Of a stretch of 64,000 nucleotides of DNA, positions 26,768 through 36,658 are shown piece by piece. The notes beneath the pieces were generated by a model, which saw only the letters and a list, made by a program, of their open reading frames with translations, searched no databases and was not told where the DNA came from. A program made the position numbers and the translations under genes. Source of the DNA: Acinetobacter dispersus (GTDB taxonomy: Bacteria; Pseudomonadota; Gammaproteobacteria; Pseudomonadales; Moraxellaceae); the NCBI RefSeq assembly GCF_009884975.1, contig NZ_CP041970.1, positions 248,001-312,000 on the forward strand, read 5' to 3'. Position 1 is the first letter of the stretch. Each line of letters starts with the position of its first letter.

Positions 26768-26843
26768 TGGCGTCCCTACGGGGATTCGAACCCCGGTTAC
26801 CGCCGTGAAAGGGCGATGTCCTAGGCCTCTAGACGATAGGGAC
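26768..26843 (-). tRNA. tRNA-Glu (anticodon TTC)
   Basis: This 76-nt cloverleaf reads on the minus strand from GTCCCTATCGTCTAG to GGGACGCCA with CCA encoded. The acceptor stem GTCCCTA/TAGGGAC closes, the TTCGAAT T-loop is present, and the CCCTTTCACGG anticodon arm carries TTC. It closely matches E. coli tRNA-Glu. Confidence 0.97.
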
Positions 26844-26862
26844 TTCTTGAGGTGGGTGTATA

Positions 26863-27528
26863 TTAGGGTTCTGTCACCAAACTGTCAAGAAGGTGAGGAG
26901 ACAGTTTGTTCAAAATATAGCAAAACAGTTCAGCCGTCTTCTGAGTATCGTATAAAGCAGAGTGTGCTTCTTTACCATCAAACTCGATTCCAGCCTGAAT
27001 ACAGGCACGTGCCAACACCGTTTGGCCAAACATGACTGCGCTCAGTGTCACGGTATCAAATACCGAAAAACTGTGAAATGGATTTTGATTTTTTGTTCCA
27101 GTACGTGCAATTGCTGCTTGTAAGAAACCTAAGTCAAAGTGTGCATTGTGACCAACCAATACAGCATGAGTACAATGCTGAGCTTTACGTACTTCAGTCA
27201 ATGATTTGAAAATACGACGCAAGGCAGTGCGCTCATCTTCAGCCATCGCAACACGCATTGGATTGAAAGGATCAATACCAATAAAATCTAATGAACGGCG
27301 GTCAAGATTCGCGCCTTCAAAAGGGTTGATATGTGCTTGGAATGAAGGGCCTGGTATAAATTGCCCGTGTTCATCATAGATGATCGGAATACACGCAATT
27401 TCGAGTAGGGCGTCGGTTTGCGAATTAAAACCTGCTGTTTCCACATCGACAACAACAGGCAAGAATCCACGAAAACGCTGTCCGATTACAGGGGCTTTAT
27501 TTTCTTCTTGGGTCACACTTTTCTCCAA
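26863..27528 (-). CDS. rnt: Ribonuclease T
   Basis: RNase T is a DEDDh 3'-5' exonuclease that matures tRNA and other stable RNA 3' ends. The 221-aa protein has Exo [12 protein letters not shown], Exo [15 protein letters not shown] and Exo [18 protein letters not shown], with all four acidic residues and the histidine. The basic N-terminal residues used for RNA binding are also seen. It overlaps the end of pyrC by 16 bp; the pyrC-rnt pair is also conserved in Pseudomonas. The tRNA-Glu gene lies just downstream on the same strand. Confidence 0.95.
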   Translation of the reverse strand: MEKSVTQEENKAPVIGQRFRGFLPVVVDVETAGFNSQTDALLEIACIPIIYDEHGQFIPGPSFQAHINPFEGANLDRRSLDFIGIDPFNPMRVAMAEDERTALRRIFKSLTEVRKAQHCTHAVLVGHNAHFDLGFLQAAIARTGTKNQNPFHSFSVFDTVTLSAVMFGQTVLARACIQAGIEFDGKEAHSALYDTQKTAELFCYILNKLSPHLLDSLVTEP

Positions 27529-28547
27529 TGCAAGGTTTTACCTGCATGAAGTGGAATAATTTTTTGGCCATCAAGATAGTCTAAAGATTCTGCGATAGTG
27601 ATATCTTCTTTGACCAAGGTAATGGTTGAGGTATTGCGCGGTAAACCATAGAAGTCAGCACCGAATAAGCTTGCAAAGCCTTCTAAGCGTTCTAGCTTTC
27701 CAACTTGATCAAAGGCCTGTGCATATAGCTCAATGGCATTTGGCGCGCTATAACAACCCGCACATCCACAAGCATTTTCTTTGGCATCTTTTGAGTGAGG
27801 TGCACTGTCAGTACCTAAGAAAAATTTCGGATTACCACTGGTTGCGACTTCCAACAATGTTGTTTGATGCGTTTGACGCTTTAAAATTGGTAAGCAGTAG
27901 AAGTGTGGTTTTACGCCACCAACCAACATGTCGTTACGGTTAAATAATAAATGTTGTGGGGTGATGGTTGCAGCAACATTACGATCTTGTTCGAGTACAA
28001 AATTCGCGGCATCACTTGTTGTAATGTGTTCTAACACGACTTTTAACTGTGGAAACTGTTTGAGTAATGGCGAAAGTACTTCATCTAAGAAACGTTTTTC
28101 ACGGTCAAAAATATCCACGTGATTGTGGGTGACTTCCCCATGCATTAAAAGTGGTACTTGATGTTCTTCAAGTTGCTCGATAACTGCGTATACCTTACGA
28201 ATATCGCTCACACCATTATCGGAGTTGGTTGTTGCACCAGCTGGATAAAGTTTGATTGCATTGACGAACTCAGATGCTTTAATTTTACGAATTTCATCTG
28301 GAGAAGTATGGTCAGTAAAATACAGCACCATGCGTGGGTCAAAATTCACCCCTTCAGGAACATGAGCAAGAATACGCTCGCGATAGGCTAAAGCTTCTTC
28401 TACAGTTTTGACGGGTGGAACAAGATTGGGCATACAAATTGCGCGGGCAAATTGTTTGGCTAAATCAGGGACAGTACGTTTTAAAGCTAAACCGTCACGC
28501 AGGTGTGCGTGCCAATCATCGGGTTGTAAAAGTGTAAGAGTATTCAA
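27513..28547 (-). CDS. pyrC: Dihydroorotase (type II)
   Basis: PyrC closes carbamoyl-aspartate to dihydroorotate in pyrimidine synthesis. The 344-aa TIM-barrel enzyme shows the zinc ligands HAHLRDG near residue 14, the carbamylated lysine in [24 protein letters not shown] and the catalytic LGTDSAPH. The length equals that of E. coli PyrC. It is first in the pyrC-rnt unit. About 160 bp of AT-rich sequence separates it from the divergent cyclase gene. Confidence 0.97.
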   Translation of the reverse strand: MNTLTLLQPDDWHAHLRDGLALKRTVPDLAKQFARAICMPNLVPPVKTVEEALAYRERILAHVPEGVNFDPRMVLYFTDHTSPDEIRKIKASEFVNAIKLYPAGATTNSDNGVSDIRKVYAVIEQLEEHQVPLLMHGEVTHNHVDIFDREKRFLDEVLSPLLKQFPQLKVVLEHITTSDAANFVLEQDRNVAATITPQHLLFNRNDMLVGGVKPHFYCLPILKRQTHQTTLLEVATSGNPKFFLGTDSAPHSKDAKENACGCAGCYSAPNAIELYAQAFDQVGKLERLEGFASLFGADFYGLPRNTSTITLVKEDITIAESLDYLDGQKIIPLHAGKTLHWRKV

Positions 28548-28710
28548 GGTCTACTTCAAACTTAAAAATAATACAAATAATAATGCATAAAGTGTGAAAA
28601 TGGTAACTACAATTACGGATAAGTGGTTAAGCAAAGCACATGACAAAATGAGAAATTATGTTATTTTTTATGCGGCACAAAAATAGTGCAGTATAAAAAG
28701 AGTAGATGGG

Positions 28711-29982
28711 ATGGACAACGGCTATGATCTTGATCAATTGCGAAGGTCGAAAGAAGACCTAGAGCAGCTTGTTGCCCAACATTCTAAATCTAAAAGTGCA
28801 CATCAAACGTTACCTCAAAAATTAGAAAATGAATTTTGGAAGTTTAATGTTGATCGAACACGTCTCAATGCGATTCAGTTCTTTGGTCAAGGTGTAATTA
28901 CCTACACCATTTTTGTTCTGCTGATTTTGCCTTCAAATTTTGTTGTGATTCGTGCAACTGAACATTTTGTCCCCGATTTTATCTACAGTATTCTCAGCTT
29001 AATTGTGGTGGGAATTGCATTGTTCTTATTTTGGGCTTTTTCACGCTTTAAAAAACTCAATTATTTATTTTATCCTGCTGCCTGCATCATTGTTTTTTTT
29101 ACCATCGTTTTAACCTCTACTTTGATGATGAGTGTTTCCAATCTGGTTCTGCAGAATCAGGCAATGGTCTTAATTGCTTTCCTTTATATGCTTGGTTTTA
29201 TCCTCAGTGGAATTCGTCCATTGCATATGCTGTGGATCGGTTCTTTGGCTGCCATCGCGATTCTTTTACTGTTATATGTAAGCAATAACCCCAGTGACTT
29301 TTTGATGATTGGGCGTACTTTAATCGGGAGTTTATTGCTTGGTTTTTCGATCAGTGTCATGTTGACCTCGAAAGAACGAAAAATCTTTATAAAGTCTAAA
29401 ATTTCCGAAATTGATGAACAAATTTTACGTATTCAAGCTTCAGAGTTACTGCATTTAAGCCAGCATGATGAACTGACCAATGTGTCGAATCGACGTACCT
29501 TTGAAGAGATGTGCACCTATTATTATGAGGTTGCTTGTAAAGAACGAAAATCGCTCTCGGTCCTGTTTATCGATATTGATTATTTTAAAAACTATAATGA
29601 TTTTTATGGACATCAAATGGGTGATCAAGTGATCACAGCCATTGCGAAAACCATCAAAAGTTCGATTCGACATATGGATTTTATTGCACGTTATGGTGGA
29701 GAGGAGTTTGTGGTGCTATTACCAGAAACTTCAGCTCAAGGGGCATATGCAGTTGCAACCAATATTTACCGAGCAATTGAGCGTTTAATGATTCCACACG
29801 ATAAATCATTGGTGTCTAATCATGTGACTATTAGCTTGGGAATTACCGTTTTTAATGGTAATCCGAAAATTAGCCAAGATCTTTTAATTCATACTGCAGA
29901 TAAGGCTTTGTATCGGGCAAAGCAGCTCGGACGCAATCAGATTTACTATCAGCCTTTACCGAATATAGAAGAAAATATCTAG
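28711..29982 (+). CDS. Membrane-bound GGDEF diguanylate cyclase
   Basis: This 423-aa protein has six hydrophobic helices (about residues 55-215) and a C-terminal GGDEF domain that makes cyclic-di-GMP from GTP. The active site is GGEEF at 329-333. The allosteric I-site RxxD (RHMD) sits exactly five residues before it, so both catalysis and product inhibition should work. A short coiled segment (about 225-245) joins sensor and catalytic parts. No EAL domain follows. The signal sensed is unknown. Confidence 0.92.
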   Translation: MDNGYDLDQLRRSKEDLEQLVAQHSKSKSAHQTLPQKLENEFWKFNVDRTRLNAIQFFGQGVITYTIFVLLILPSNFVVIRATEHFVPDFIYSILSLIVVGIALFLFWAFSRFKKLNYLFYPAACIIVFFTIVLTSTLMMSVSNLVLQNQAMVLIAFLYMLGFILSGIRPLHMLWIGSLAAIAILLLLYVSNNPSDFLMIGRTLIGSLLLGFSISVMLTSKERKIFIKSKISEIDEQILRIQASELLHLSQHDELTNVSNRRTFEEMCTYYYEVACKERKSLSVLFIDIDYFKNYNDFYGHQMGDQVITAIAKTIKSSIRHMDFIARYGGEEFVVLLPETSAQGAYAVATNIYRAIERLMIPHDKSLVSNHVTISLGITVFNGNPKISQDLLIHTADKALYRAKQLGRNQIYYQPLPNIEENI

Positions 29983-29987
29983 AATTA

Positions 29988-30024
29988 AAAAAAACCGAAT
30001 GTCTTCTAAGATATTCGGTTTTTT
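29988..30024. terminator. Bidirectional terminator between cyclase and L,D-transpeptidase
   Basis: AAAAAACCGAAT and ATTCGGTTTTTT pair around a 13-base loop between the convergent genes. Confidence 0.88.
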
Positions 30025-30043
30025 CTGGCTTGAATAATCTAGA

Positions 30044-31246
30044 TTATTCAAGGAATTTTACGGTTACACCTGAACGTACTTTAGCACCTAGGTCATTTGC
30101 ATCCCAGTTGGTCAAACGGATACAACCGTGTGATGCCGTTTTAGAAATTAAAGATGGGTTTGGCGTACCGTGGATACCGAAAGACTTTTTGCTTAAACCA
30201 ATCCAAATGTTACCCACTGGCGCATTTGGACCAGGTGGTAGTGTAAGTGGTTTGAGGTTTTTACCTTGGACAAAGTTCGACGGTGAGTAGCTGTAGTATG
30301 GGTTTTTAGCCACACCAACTACTTTATATGTACCCGTCGGAGAAGGTGTGTCAGTGCTACCAATTGTTGCAGGAAATGATGCAATCATTTGGTTACGACT
30401 ATTAAACAAATAAAGCTGTCTTGCGCCTTTGTGTGCAACAATTAAATGAATATCTTCTGGTAAGTCATTGCGAACGTTGGCCACAATGATTTTTTCACCC
30501 GCTTTTTTGAAATTTGCATTTGGATTGAGTTGCTTAAGGAAGCGCTCATCCATATGGAATTTCTCACCCAACATTTCTGTTACGCGAGTGTAGTACAAAC
30601 CTTTCATTTTTGCTTGTAGTGCATAGTCTGAAGGAATTGCATCAGCATATGGACCTTTTAGGTCTGCATCGGTAATCGTATATTCAACGTAGGCTGGCTT
30701 AGTTTGCTTAGCAACTAACGCATCCCATGTTTCTTTGGTTAACTGACCTGTTGGTGTTAAACCATTCATTTGCTGGAATGATGCAATCGCTTTTAGCGTG
30801 TTTTTACCATTTGAACCATCAATCGCACCAGGTGATGCATGTGAGTTGTTTAACATCACATGCGCACGCGCGTATGCAGGGTTTTGCCCTTTTGGTAAGC
30901 CTTCTGGCCATTCAGCAGCGTTGATTGCATCCATTGTCCAAGAAGCAGGAACAGCTGGAGCCGTCGTTGTTGTTTTTGCATCAGGTGTGTTTTCTAATTG
31001 TTGCGAGACAACAGATGCAGCACCCGTATTGACTTGTGGTTCAGATGCTGCTGTTGCAGCAACACTCGAAGCTGGCTGTGCAGCAACGTTTGAGGTAGCA
31101 CGGTCAACAGCTAAAGGATCAATTGGATCTTGTACTGCCGCAGATATTTTTTTGGGGTTTAATGGTTGCTCAGTTGTCGGAGCAGCATAAGCAACATTAG
31201 CAAGAATACAACTTAAACTCATAGCGAGTAATGAGCGAACAAACAT
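30044..31246 (-). CDS. L,D-transpeptidase with peptidoglycan-binding domain
   Basis: L,D-transpeptidases form 3-3 cross-links or attach D-amino acids and proteins in peptidoglycan. This 400-aa protein has a signal peptide (cleavage after VAYA), about 90 residues rich in Ala and Thr, and a peptidoglycan-binding helical domain (HASPGAIDGSNGKNTLKAI). A YkuD catalytic domain follows with the HGT...SHGCIRLTN motif whose Cys is the nucleophile. I chose the ATG at 31246 with AAGG 9 nt upstream over a TTG at 31255. Acinetobacter is known to encode LdtJ and LdtK; which this is cannot be told. Confidence 0.92.
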   Translation of the reverse strand: MFVRSLLAMSLSCILANVAYAAPTTEQPLNPKKISAAVQDPIDPLAVDRATSNVAAQPASSVAATAASEPQVNTGAASVVSQQLENTPDAKTTTTAPAVPASWTMDAINAAEWPEGLPKGQNPAYARAHVMLNNSHASPGAIDGSNGKNTLKAIASFQQMNGLTPTGQLTKETWDALVAKQTKPAYVEYTITDADLKGPYADAIPSDYALQAKMKGLYYTRVTEMLGEKFHMDERFLKQLNPNANFKKAGEKIIVANVRNDLPEDIHLIVAHKGARQLYLFNSRNQMIASFPATIGSTDTPSPTGTYKVVGVAKNPYYSYSPSNFVQGKNLKPLTLPPGPNAPVGNIWIGLSKKSFGIHGTPNPSLISKTASHGCIRLTNWDANDLGAKVRSGVTVKFLE

Positions 31247-31282
31247 GTAATTCAACCTTAAGAATTATTCATATTGGGATAG

Positions 31283-31548
31283 AGGGGCTGTTGGCGTTTC
31301 ATGCATGCTTGCGACAGAGGACGTTTTTTGTCGGTACAAGACATGACTTACTATATTTAGTAATTCTAAATAAGTAAGGCGTAACGCAGTAGCGGCAGAA
31401 AATGCCCCTGTCCCGAAGGGTTATGGCTAAAACTGCTTCAAACTTCGTTATGAAACTTGATAAGGGGACGCCATTACCTACGTTTCATGCCTTGTTTGAG
31501 TTGTTTTAGCCTATAACGCAATGCATGGCTGAAATGTCAACAGCCCCT
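31283..31548. repeat. Dispersed palindromic element, copy 3
   Basis: The termini AGGGGCTGTTG...TTTCA and the reverse complement of the right end agree with each other but differ from copy 1 at the same positions, so the arms vary together. The internal ATTTAG/CTAAAT hairpin and the ATGAAAC...CGTTTCATGCC segment are conserved. It lies between the start of the L,D-transpeptidase gene and the hemE promoter. The remaining 160 bp before hemE are AT-rich with nothing else recognised. Confidence 0.85.
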
Positions 31549-31712
31549 AACATGTTGCAAGTATTACAGAAAATAACGCAGCTTGCAGTAGCAGTTTTGT
31601 GTCAAAGCGCAAATTTATTTTGAAGACTGGCTTACTGTGTGCAATTGCAATTATAAATTCTGAGTCAACTTTGCTATTATGCGCCCTACGCGAGAAAATT
31701 TAGAGATTGGTC

Positions 31713-32786
31713 ATGACAACGTTGAAAAATGATCGTTTTTTACGAGCTTTATTACGTGAGCCTGTGGACACCACGCCTGTATGGATGATGCGTCAAGCAG
31801 GGCGTTATTTACCAGAATATCGTGAAACTCGTGCGCAGGCAGGGGATTTCTTGTCTCTATGTAAAAATACTGACTTTGCTTGTGAAGTGACTTTACAGCC
31901 ATTACGCCGTTATGAGCTTGATGCAGCGATTTTATTTTCAGATATTTTAACGGTTCCTGATGCTTTGGGTTTAGGCCTGTATTTTGAAACAGGTGAAGGG
32001 CCAAAGTTTCATAAAACAGTTCGTACTGAACAAGATGTAGCGAACTTGCAAAAACTCAATGCCAAATCTGATCTGGCTTATGTCATGAATGCAGTGTCGA
32101 CCATTCGTTCTGCTTTAAATGGCCAAGTTCCTTTGATTGGTTTCTCTGGCAGTCCGTGGACTTTAGCAACTTATATGGTTGAAGGCGGATCAAGTAAAGA
32201 GTTTCGCTTCATTAAAAATATGATGTATGCACAGCCAGAAGTGTTACATGCTTTGTTAGATCATTTGGCTGATTCAGTGATTGATTATCTGAATGCGCAA
32301 ATTGATGCAGGTGCGCAAGCGATCCAGATTTTTGATAGTTGGGGTGGCGCATTAGCACATAGAGAATATGTTGAATTTTCATTGAACTACATGACCAAAA
32401 TTATTGCAGGTCTTCAGCGTGAAAAAGATGGTCAACGTATTCCGATTATTGTGTTCACCAAAGGTGGCGGTCAGTGGTTGGAAACCATGCTCACCACAGG
32501 GGCTGATGCGTTTGGTCTAGATTGGACCACACCGCTTTATACTGCACGTGATGTGGTTGCAGGACGAGCTGCATTACAAGGTAATTTAGATCCAGCTGTG
32601 CTTTACGGTTCAGCCGCTTCAATTGAAAAATCAGTGAAAGCAATGATTGATGATGCTTATGCCAATGGTGAAAAAACAGGATATATCGCAAACTTAGGTC
32701 ATGGTATTACCCAATGGGTCGATCCAGCACAACCTAAGATTTTTGTAGATACTGTTCATGAATACAGTGCTAAATATTTAGGTTGA
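31713..32786 (+). CDS. hemE: Uroporphyrinogen decarboxylase
   Basis: HemE removes four carboxyl groups from uroporphyrinogen III to give coproporphyrinogen III in heme synthesis. The 357-aa TIM-barrel protein has the signature [17 protein letters not shown] near the N-terminus, [17 protein letters not shown] and [10 protein letters not shown]. The catalytic aspartate is in ILFSDIL. I chose ATG 31713 over a TTG at 31707 (AGAG 7 nt upstream). It is probably transcribed with the DUF817 gene 42 bp downstream. Confidence 0.97.
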   Translation: MTTLKNDRFLRALLREPVDTTPVWMMRQAGRYLPEYRETRAQAGDFLSLCKNTDFACEVTLQPLRRYELDAAILFSDILTVPDALGLGLYFETGEGPKFHKTVRTEQDVANLQKLNAKSDLAYVMNAVSTIRSALNGQVPLIGFSGSPWTLATYMVEGGSSKEFRFIKNMMYAQPEVLHALLDHLADSVIDYLNAQIDAGAQAIQIFDSWGGALAHREYVEFSLNYMTKIIAGLQREKDGQRIPIIVFTKGGGQWLETMLTTGADAFGLDWTTPLYTARDVVAGRAALQGNLDPAVLYGSAASIEKSVKAMIDDAYANGEKTGYIANLGHGITQWVDPAQPKIFVDTVHEYSAKYLG

Positions 32787-32828
32787 TATTTTTAAGCATT
32801 TCAAGATAAACACGCTAGGATCAGTTTT

Positions 32829-33623
32829 GTGCAGTTGATTGTATTACCGCTCAACTTTATCTTTAAGGCAGCTTCGGCTGCCTTATTTGGGTTGTTGCTT
32901 TTGATTGCATTTGCAGTCACCGCACCGATGGGAAGTCATGAATATTGGGGCTTCTTTCGTTACGACTATTTGTTGTTTTACGCCTTGATCATTCAAGCCT
33001 GTTTGATCTATTTAAAGCTCGAGTCATGGGCCGAAGCAAAAGTCATTGCTTTATTCCATATCATGGCGATGGGAATGGAAATATTTTTGACCCATCCAGC
33101 GATTGCCTCATGGCAGTACCCACAACCAGCGGTATTGAAGTTACTTACTGTGCCATTGTTTGCGGGGTTTATGTATTCAGCAGTGGGTAGTTTTTTTGCT
33201 CGATCTTTGCGGCTCTATAATGTTTCATTCGAGCATCTGCCGAATTTTGGCAATATGTTGTGTTTGGCAGTGTTGTCTTATCTCAACTTTATGACCAAGT
33301 TTTTTATTCCTGATATTCGTATTGCGCTATTTATTTGGAGCATTGTAATTTTCTGGAAAACTCGGCTTTATTTTCAGTTGCAGCAGCATCGTTTTAAAGT
33401 ACCAATGTTACCAATTTTATTGTTGCTTGCCTTCTTGATCTGGATTGCAGAGAACATCAGTACCTTCTATAAAATTTGGTTGTACCCAAGCCAAGTCGAT
33501 GCTTGGCATATGGTGGGGTGGGGTAAATTAGGTTCTTGGTATCTATTATTATTGCTGAGCTTAGTGTTGGTCTTAAAAATATTGGGAACACGAGATAAAA
33601 ATGGCGCTTGGCGGTTAAATTAG
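32829..33623 (+). CDS. DUF817 integral membrane protein
   Basis: This 264-aa protein has about eight hydrophobic segments and is recognisable as DUF817 by MGSHEYWGFFRYDYLLFYAL, FHIMAMGMEIFLTHP and WIAENISTFYKIWLYPSQ. The function is unknown. Conserved His, Glu and Asp residues inside the membrane region could bind metal or heme, which is speculative. The start is GTG with AGGA 8 nt upstream. It follows hemE by 42 bp. Confidence 0.85.
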   Translation: MQLIVLPLNFIFKAASAALFGLLLLIAFAVTAPMGSHEYWGFFRYDYLLFYALIIQACLIYLKLESWAEAKVIALFHIMAMGMEIFLTHPAIASWQYPQPAVLKLLTVPLFAGFMYSAVGSFFARSLRLYNVSFEHLPNFGNMLCLAVLSYLNFMTKFFIPDIRIALFIWSIVIFWKTRLYFQLQQHRFKVPMLPILLLLAFLIWIAENISTFYKIWLYPSQVDAWHMVGWGKLGSWYLLLLLSLVLVLKILGTRDKNGAWRLN

Positions 33624-33732
33624 ACCACTAAGATCGTTTAACAGACGCTATCTGATTTCTTTTTGTTATGAATATTTCAGATATATTTCAAAATTTATTT
33701 GCTAAAGTGCGCTAAGCTCGCTATTTTAACTT

Positions 33733-33754
33733 TTGTGTAGGAAAAATTACACAA
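33733..33754. promoter_or_regulatory. Dyad upstream of the DUF3015 gene
   Basis: TTGTGTA and TACACAA are perfect 7-bp arms around eight AT-rich bases, about 55 bp before the start codon. It could be a regulator site or a 5' leader hairpin. Confidence 0.4.
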
Positions 33755-33806
33755 CACAATAGTGATAACAAATACTGAAGAATAATTGATACTGGAGATC
33801 GTTCCT

Positions 33807-34277
33807 ATGTTAAAAAAAATTGCATTAGCTGCTCTATTGGCCGCTGGTTCAACAGTTGCAATGGCCGATAATGATGTCGGTTGTGGTGCTGGTACACAAA
33901 TTTGGGCAGGTAAAAAAGGTGTTGCACCTAAAATTCTTGCTGCGACAACCAATGGTATTTTTACCAACCAATTATTAGGTATTACATTTGGTACTTTAGG
34001 ATGCCGTCAAGGTGGAACTGTGACAGCTCAGGTTGTTACATTTACCAATGAAAATGCAGAATCTTTAGCGCGCGATATGGCGGTTGGTCAAGGTGAAAGC
34101 CTAAATGTACTCGCTGAATTAATGCAAATTAAAGCCAATGATAAAGCACGTTTCTTTGCTGTGTCTAAAGCAAACTTTGCTGAAATTTATTCAAGTAAAA
34201 ATGCAAACTCGCTTCAAGTGCTAGATGCTTTACAAAGTGTGATGGCAAAAGACGCAGTGCTTAAAGCATACGTTTAA
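33807..34277 (+). CDS. DUF3015 periplasmic protein
   Basis: This exported protein of about 156 aa has a signal peptide cleaved after VAMA and a DUF3015 domain (NDVGCGAGTQIWAGKKGV at its start, then TFGTLGCRQGG). Two cysteines probably form a disulfide. The function is unknown. ATG 33807 is supported by GGAG 9 nt upstream; the longer frame starting with TTG would bury the signal peptide. A DUF4105 gene follows after a terminator. Confidence 0.85.
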   Translation: MLKKIALAALLAAGSTVAMADNDVGCGAGTQIWAGKKGVAPKILAATTNGIFTNQLLGITFGTLGCRQGGTVTAQVVTFTNENAESLARDMAVGQGESLNVLAELMQIKANDKARFFAVSKANFAEIYSSKNANSLQVLDALQSVMAKDAVLKAYV

Positions 34278-34290
34278 TTTGCTATATGTT

Positions 34291-34317
34291 AAAACCCTGT
34301 CTTGATGACAGGGTTTT
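34291..34317 (+). terminator. Terminator after the DUF3015 gene
   Basis: AAAACCCTGTC and GACAGGGTTTT flank a five-base loop, directly past the stop codon. Confidence 0.88.
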
Positions 34318-34356
34318 CTTATACCGACTATCATTATTCTTAAAAATTGCGATTGA

Positions 34357-36237
34357 ATGAAATTAGCTACTTTTGTACTTGCATCTTTGATGTGTCACTT
34401 TGCCCATGCCACGGTTGAATCAGATTTTCAAACTTATTTGGACATTGCCAAACAAAAACAATTAGATCAGCACATCACATGGCAGCGCTTGATGTATGCC
34501 GACCAAAAACAAAATAGCGAAGTCACTTATGCGGGTTATTTTTACGCAAAAGATGGTAAAACAAATTTAAATAATGAATTACAAGCCGATATTAAAGCCT
34601 TATTTGTAGAAGCTCCAGATAAACAATCCATCCGTTGTAAGTTTCCTGCGCGTAGCCGCTGGTTGATGCAACAGCTCAACATCAATGATCAACAGCTGCC
34701 AAAGGTAAATTGCATTGAATTTGAGGACTGGATAAATCAAATCAAGCCGTATAAAGCGACTTTGATTTATGCAACGGATTTTATGGGTAATCCAAGTTCG
34801 ATGTTTGGACATACCTTGCTACGCTTAGACCCTAAAGATCAGAAGCAACTCAATCTAGTGTCCTATGCAGTGAACTATGCTGCCACAGTGAAAGGTGATG
34901 ATAACTGGTCTTATGCATGGAAAGGCTTAACAGGGCAGTATCCTGGTGAATATTCTCTAATGCCGTATTACCGCAAGGTAAAAGAATATGGTGATTTTGA
35001 AAGCCGTGACCTGTGGGAGTATGAGCTGAATTTAACCCCAGAGGAAACTCGGTTTCTGGTTGAGCATATTTGGGAGATGCAGCATGTGAGTTTCCCTTAT
35101 TATTTTGTCAGTGATAACTGTGCTTACCGTTTACTTGGCTTAATCGATTTAGTTCGTCCAAATTTAAATTTAAAACAGCAGTTTAACTATGCTGCCATTC
35201 CAATTGAAACCTTGAAGGCTGTTGACCAACAAAATCTGGTTAAAGAAGTGGTCTACCGTCCTGCACTGGAAACCCAATTACTTGCTCAAGCCAAGCAGCA
35301 TGGCACGCCCTTAGCTAAAGTTGCACATCAGGTTGCCTTTACCGAGACAGATCAGGTTCAACCCATTTTAAAAGCATATCAACCACAAGATCAGGCCAAG
35401 ATTTTAGAAATGGCTTATGACGATTTATATCTACAATATATTAGCCATAAGGTAGATGCAGATTTTGCCCAACCTCAATTACGTCAACTACTTGCGCAGC
35501 GTAGTCAAATCGAGGTTGATAAACAACGTCAAGAACCGATACGCCCGAAAAAGCAGCCTGTAGAAGGGCATCATGCCCGTAACTTGTCGATAAATGTGGG
35601 TGAAGTACAAGGACAGACGTTTACCGAGATTGGGCATCGTCAGGCCTATCACGATTTGATTGATCCACAAGGTGGCTATCGGACAGGGACGCAACTCCTA
35701 TTTTTAGATGGTAGTTTGCAATACCGTGAGGACAAGCTCAAGCTTGAACATTTAGATCTATTATCAGTGAACTCCTATAACCCGATTCAGCCATTTAAAG
35801 CACCAATCACTTGGGGTTTTAATTTAGGTTGGAAACAAGAAGCGATTGAGAAGGGGCAGTTTAGTGAAGATGCGCAACATGGCGTGATGAACCTGAATAT
35901 GCAAGTCGGTTATAGCGTGGCAGATTATGATCGTCGGCATTTGTGTTATGCCCAACTACAAAGTCATATTCAAGGCGGAAAAAATTTAGATAAAGGTTGG
36001 CGAGTTGGAGCTGGGCCAACTGTAGGTTGTATGAATGTATGGTCTGATCATATCAACAGCGTAGTACAGATCGAATTACCGTATTGGCAAGATCTAAGTC
36101 AATGGAACTTAAGAGTCGGTACACAGCTTCAATATAGTCTGAATACCAACAATGCTTTACGATTAAATTGGGATTTTGAACAACAGAATCATAAAGACTG
36201 GAATAAAATTGGTGTGGGCTATGTGCGCTTTTTTTAG
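34357..36237 (+). CDS. DUF4105 exported protein, probably outer membrane
   Basis: This 626-aa protein has a signal peptide (cleavage near AHA). The DUF4105 core (about residues 110-280) contains DFMGNPSSMFGHTLLRLD and YYFVSDNCAYRLL, whose conserved His, Asn and Cys suggest a papain-like or NlpC-like fold. The last 200 residues alternate polar and hydrophobic residues and end in an aromatic residue (YVRFF), as outer-membrane beta-barrels do. The role is not established. It has no close downstream partner on its strand. Confidence 0.85.
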   Translation: MKLATFVLASLMCHFAHATVESDFQTYLDIAKQKQLDQHITWQRLMYADQKQNSEVTYAGYFYAKDGKTNLNNELQADIKALFVEAPDKQSIRCKFPARSRWLMQQLNINDQQLPKVNCIEFEDWINQIKPYKATLIYATDFMGNPSSMFGHTLLRLDPKDQKQLNLVSYAVNYAATVKGDDNWSYAWKGLTGQYPGEYSLMPYYRKVKEYGDFESRDLWEYELNLTPEETRFLVEHIWEMQHVSFPYYFVSDNCAYRLLGLIDLVRPNLNLKQQFNYAAIPIETLKAVDQQNLVKEVVYRPALETQLLAQAKQHGTPLAKVAHQVAFTETDQVQPILKAYQPQDQAKILEMAYDDLYLQYISHKVDADFAQPQLRQLLAQRSQIEVDKQRQEPIRPKKQPVEGHHARNLSINVGEVQGQTFTEIGHRQAYHDLIDPQGGYRTGTQLLFLDGSLQYREDKLKLEHLDLLSVNSYNPIQPFKAPITWGFNLGWKQEAIEKGQFSEDAQHGVMNLNMQVGYSVADYDRRHLCYAQLQSHIQGGKNLDKGWRVGAGPTVGCMNVWSDHINSVVQIELPYWQDLSQWNLRVGTQLQYSLNTNNALRLNWDFEQQNHKDWNKIGVGYVRFF

Positions 36238-36280
36238 CGGTTAAATATTATGAAAGTTTGATCGGAGCGGGCTAGTCAGA

Positions 36281-36643
36281 TCAAACCTCCACAATCACAT
36301 AGTATTTTTTAACGGCTTCAATGACTTCAAATGTACCGACAAATGCGGGTGGGATAATCCCTGCATTTCCAGCAGTGACTTCAATAAAAGTGTTGCTTCT
36401 GGCATCGTGGATACGTACAGCACCTTCAATGACTTGAAAGAACTCTTGTTTGTTGGCAGCAAACTGAATATTCCAAGCACCAATTTCACATTGCCAAATT
36501 CCACAGTTCATATGTGGATGTTCATATAAACTACAGGTTAAACGTTCAGGATTACCTCGAACCAAACGATCGGCACGAGGATAATCAATAGTTGCGTCAT
36601 TTGCGATTAAATCGCCGAAACCTGCTAACTGAACTGATGACAT
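36281..36643 (-). CDS. Cupin-domain protein (DUF861-like)
   Basis: This 120-aa single cupin resembles the (S)-ureidoglycine aminohydrolase-like DUF861 group, with GIWQCEIGAWNI, FFQVIEGAVRIHD and GNAGIIPPAFVGTFEV. The metal-binding histidines of classic cupins are largely replaced, so catalysis is doubtful. It begins 15 bp after folE on the same strand and may share its transcript. The substrate is unknown. Confidence 0.8.
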   Translation of the reverse strand: MSSVQLAGFGDLIANDATIDYPRADRLVRGNPERLTCSLYEHPHMNCGIWQCEIGAWNIQFAANKQEFFQVIEGAVRIHDARSNTFIEVTAGNAGIIPPAFVGTFEVIEAVKKYYVIVEV

Positions 36644-36658
36644 TCTAGGCTGCTCAGC

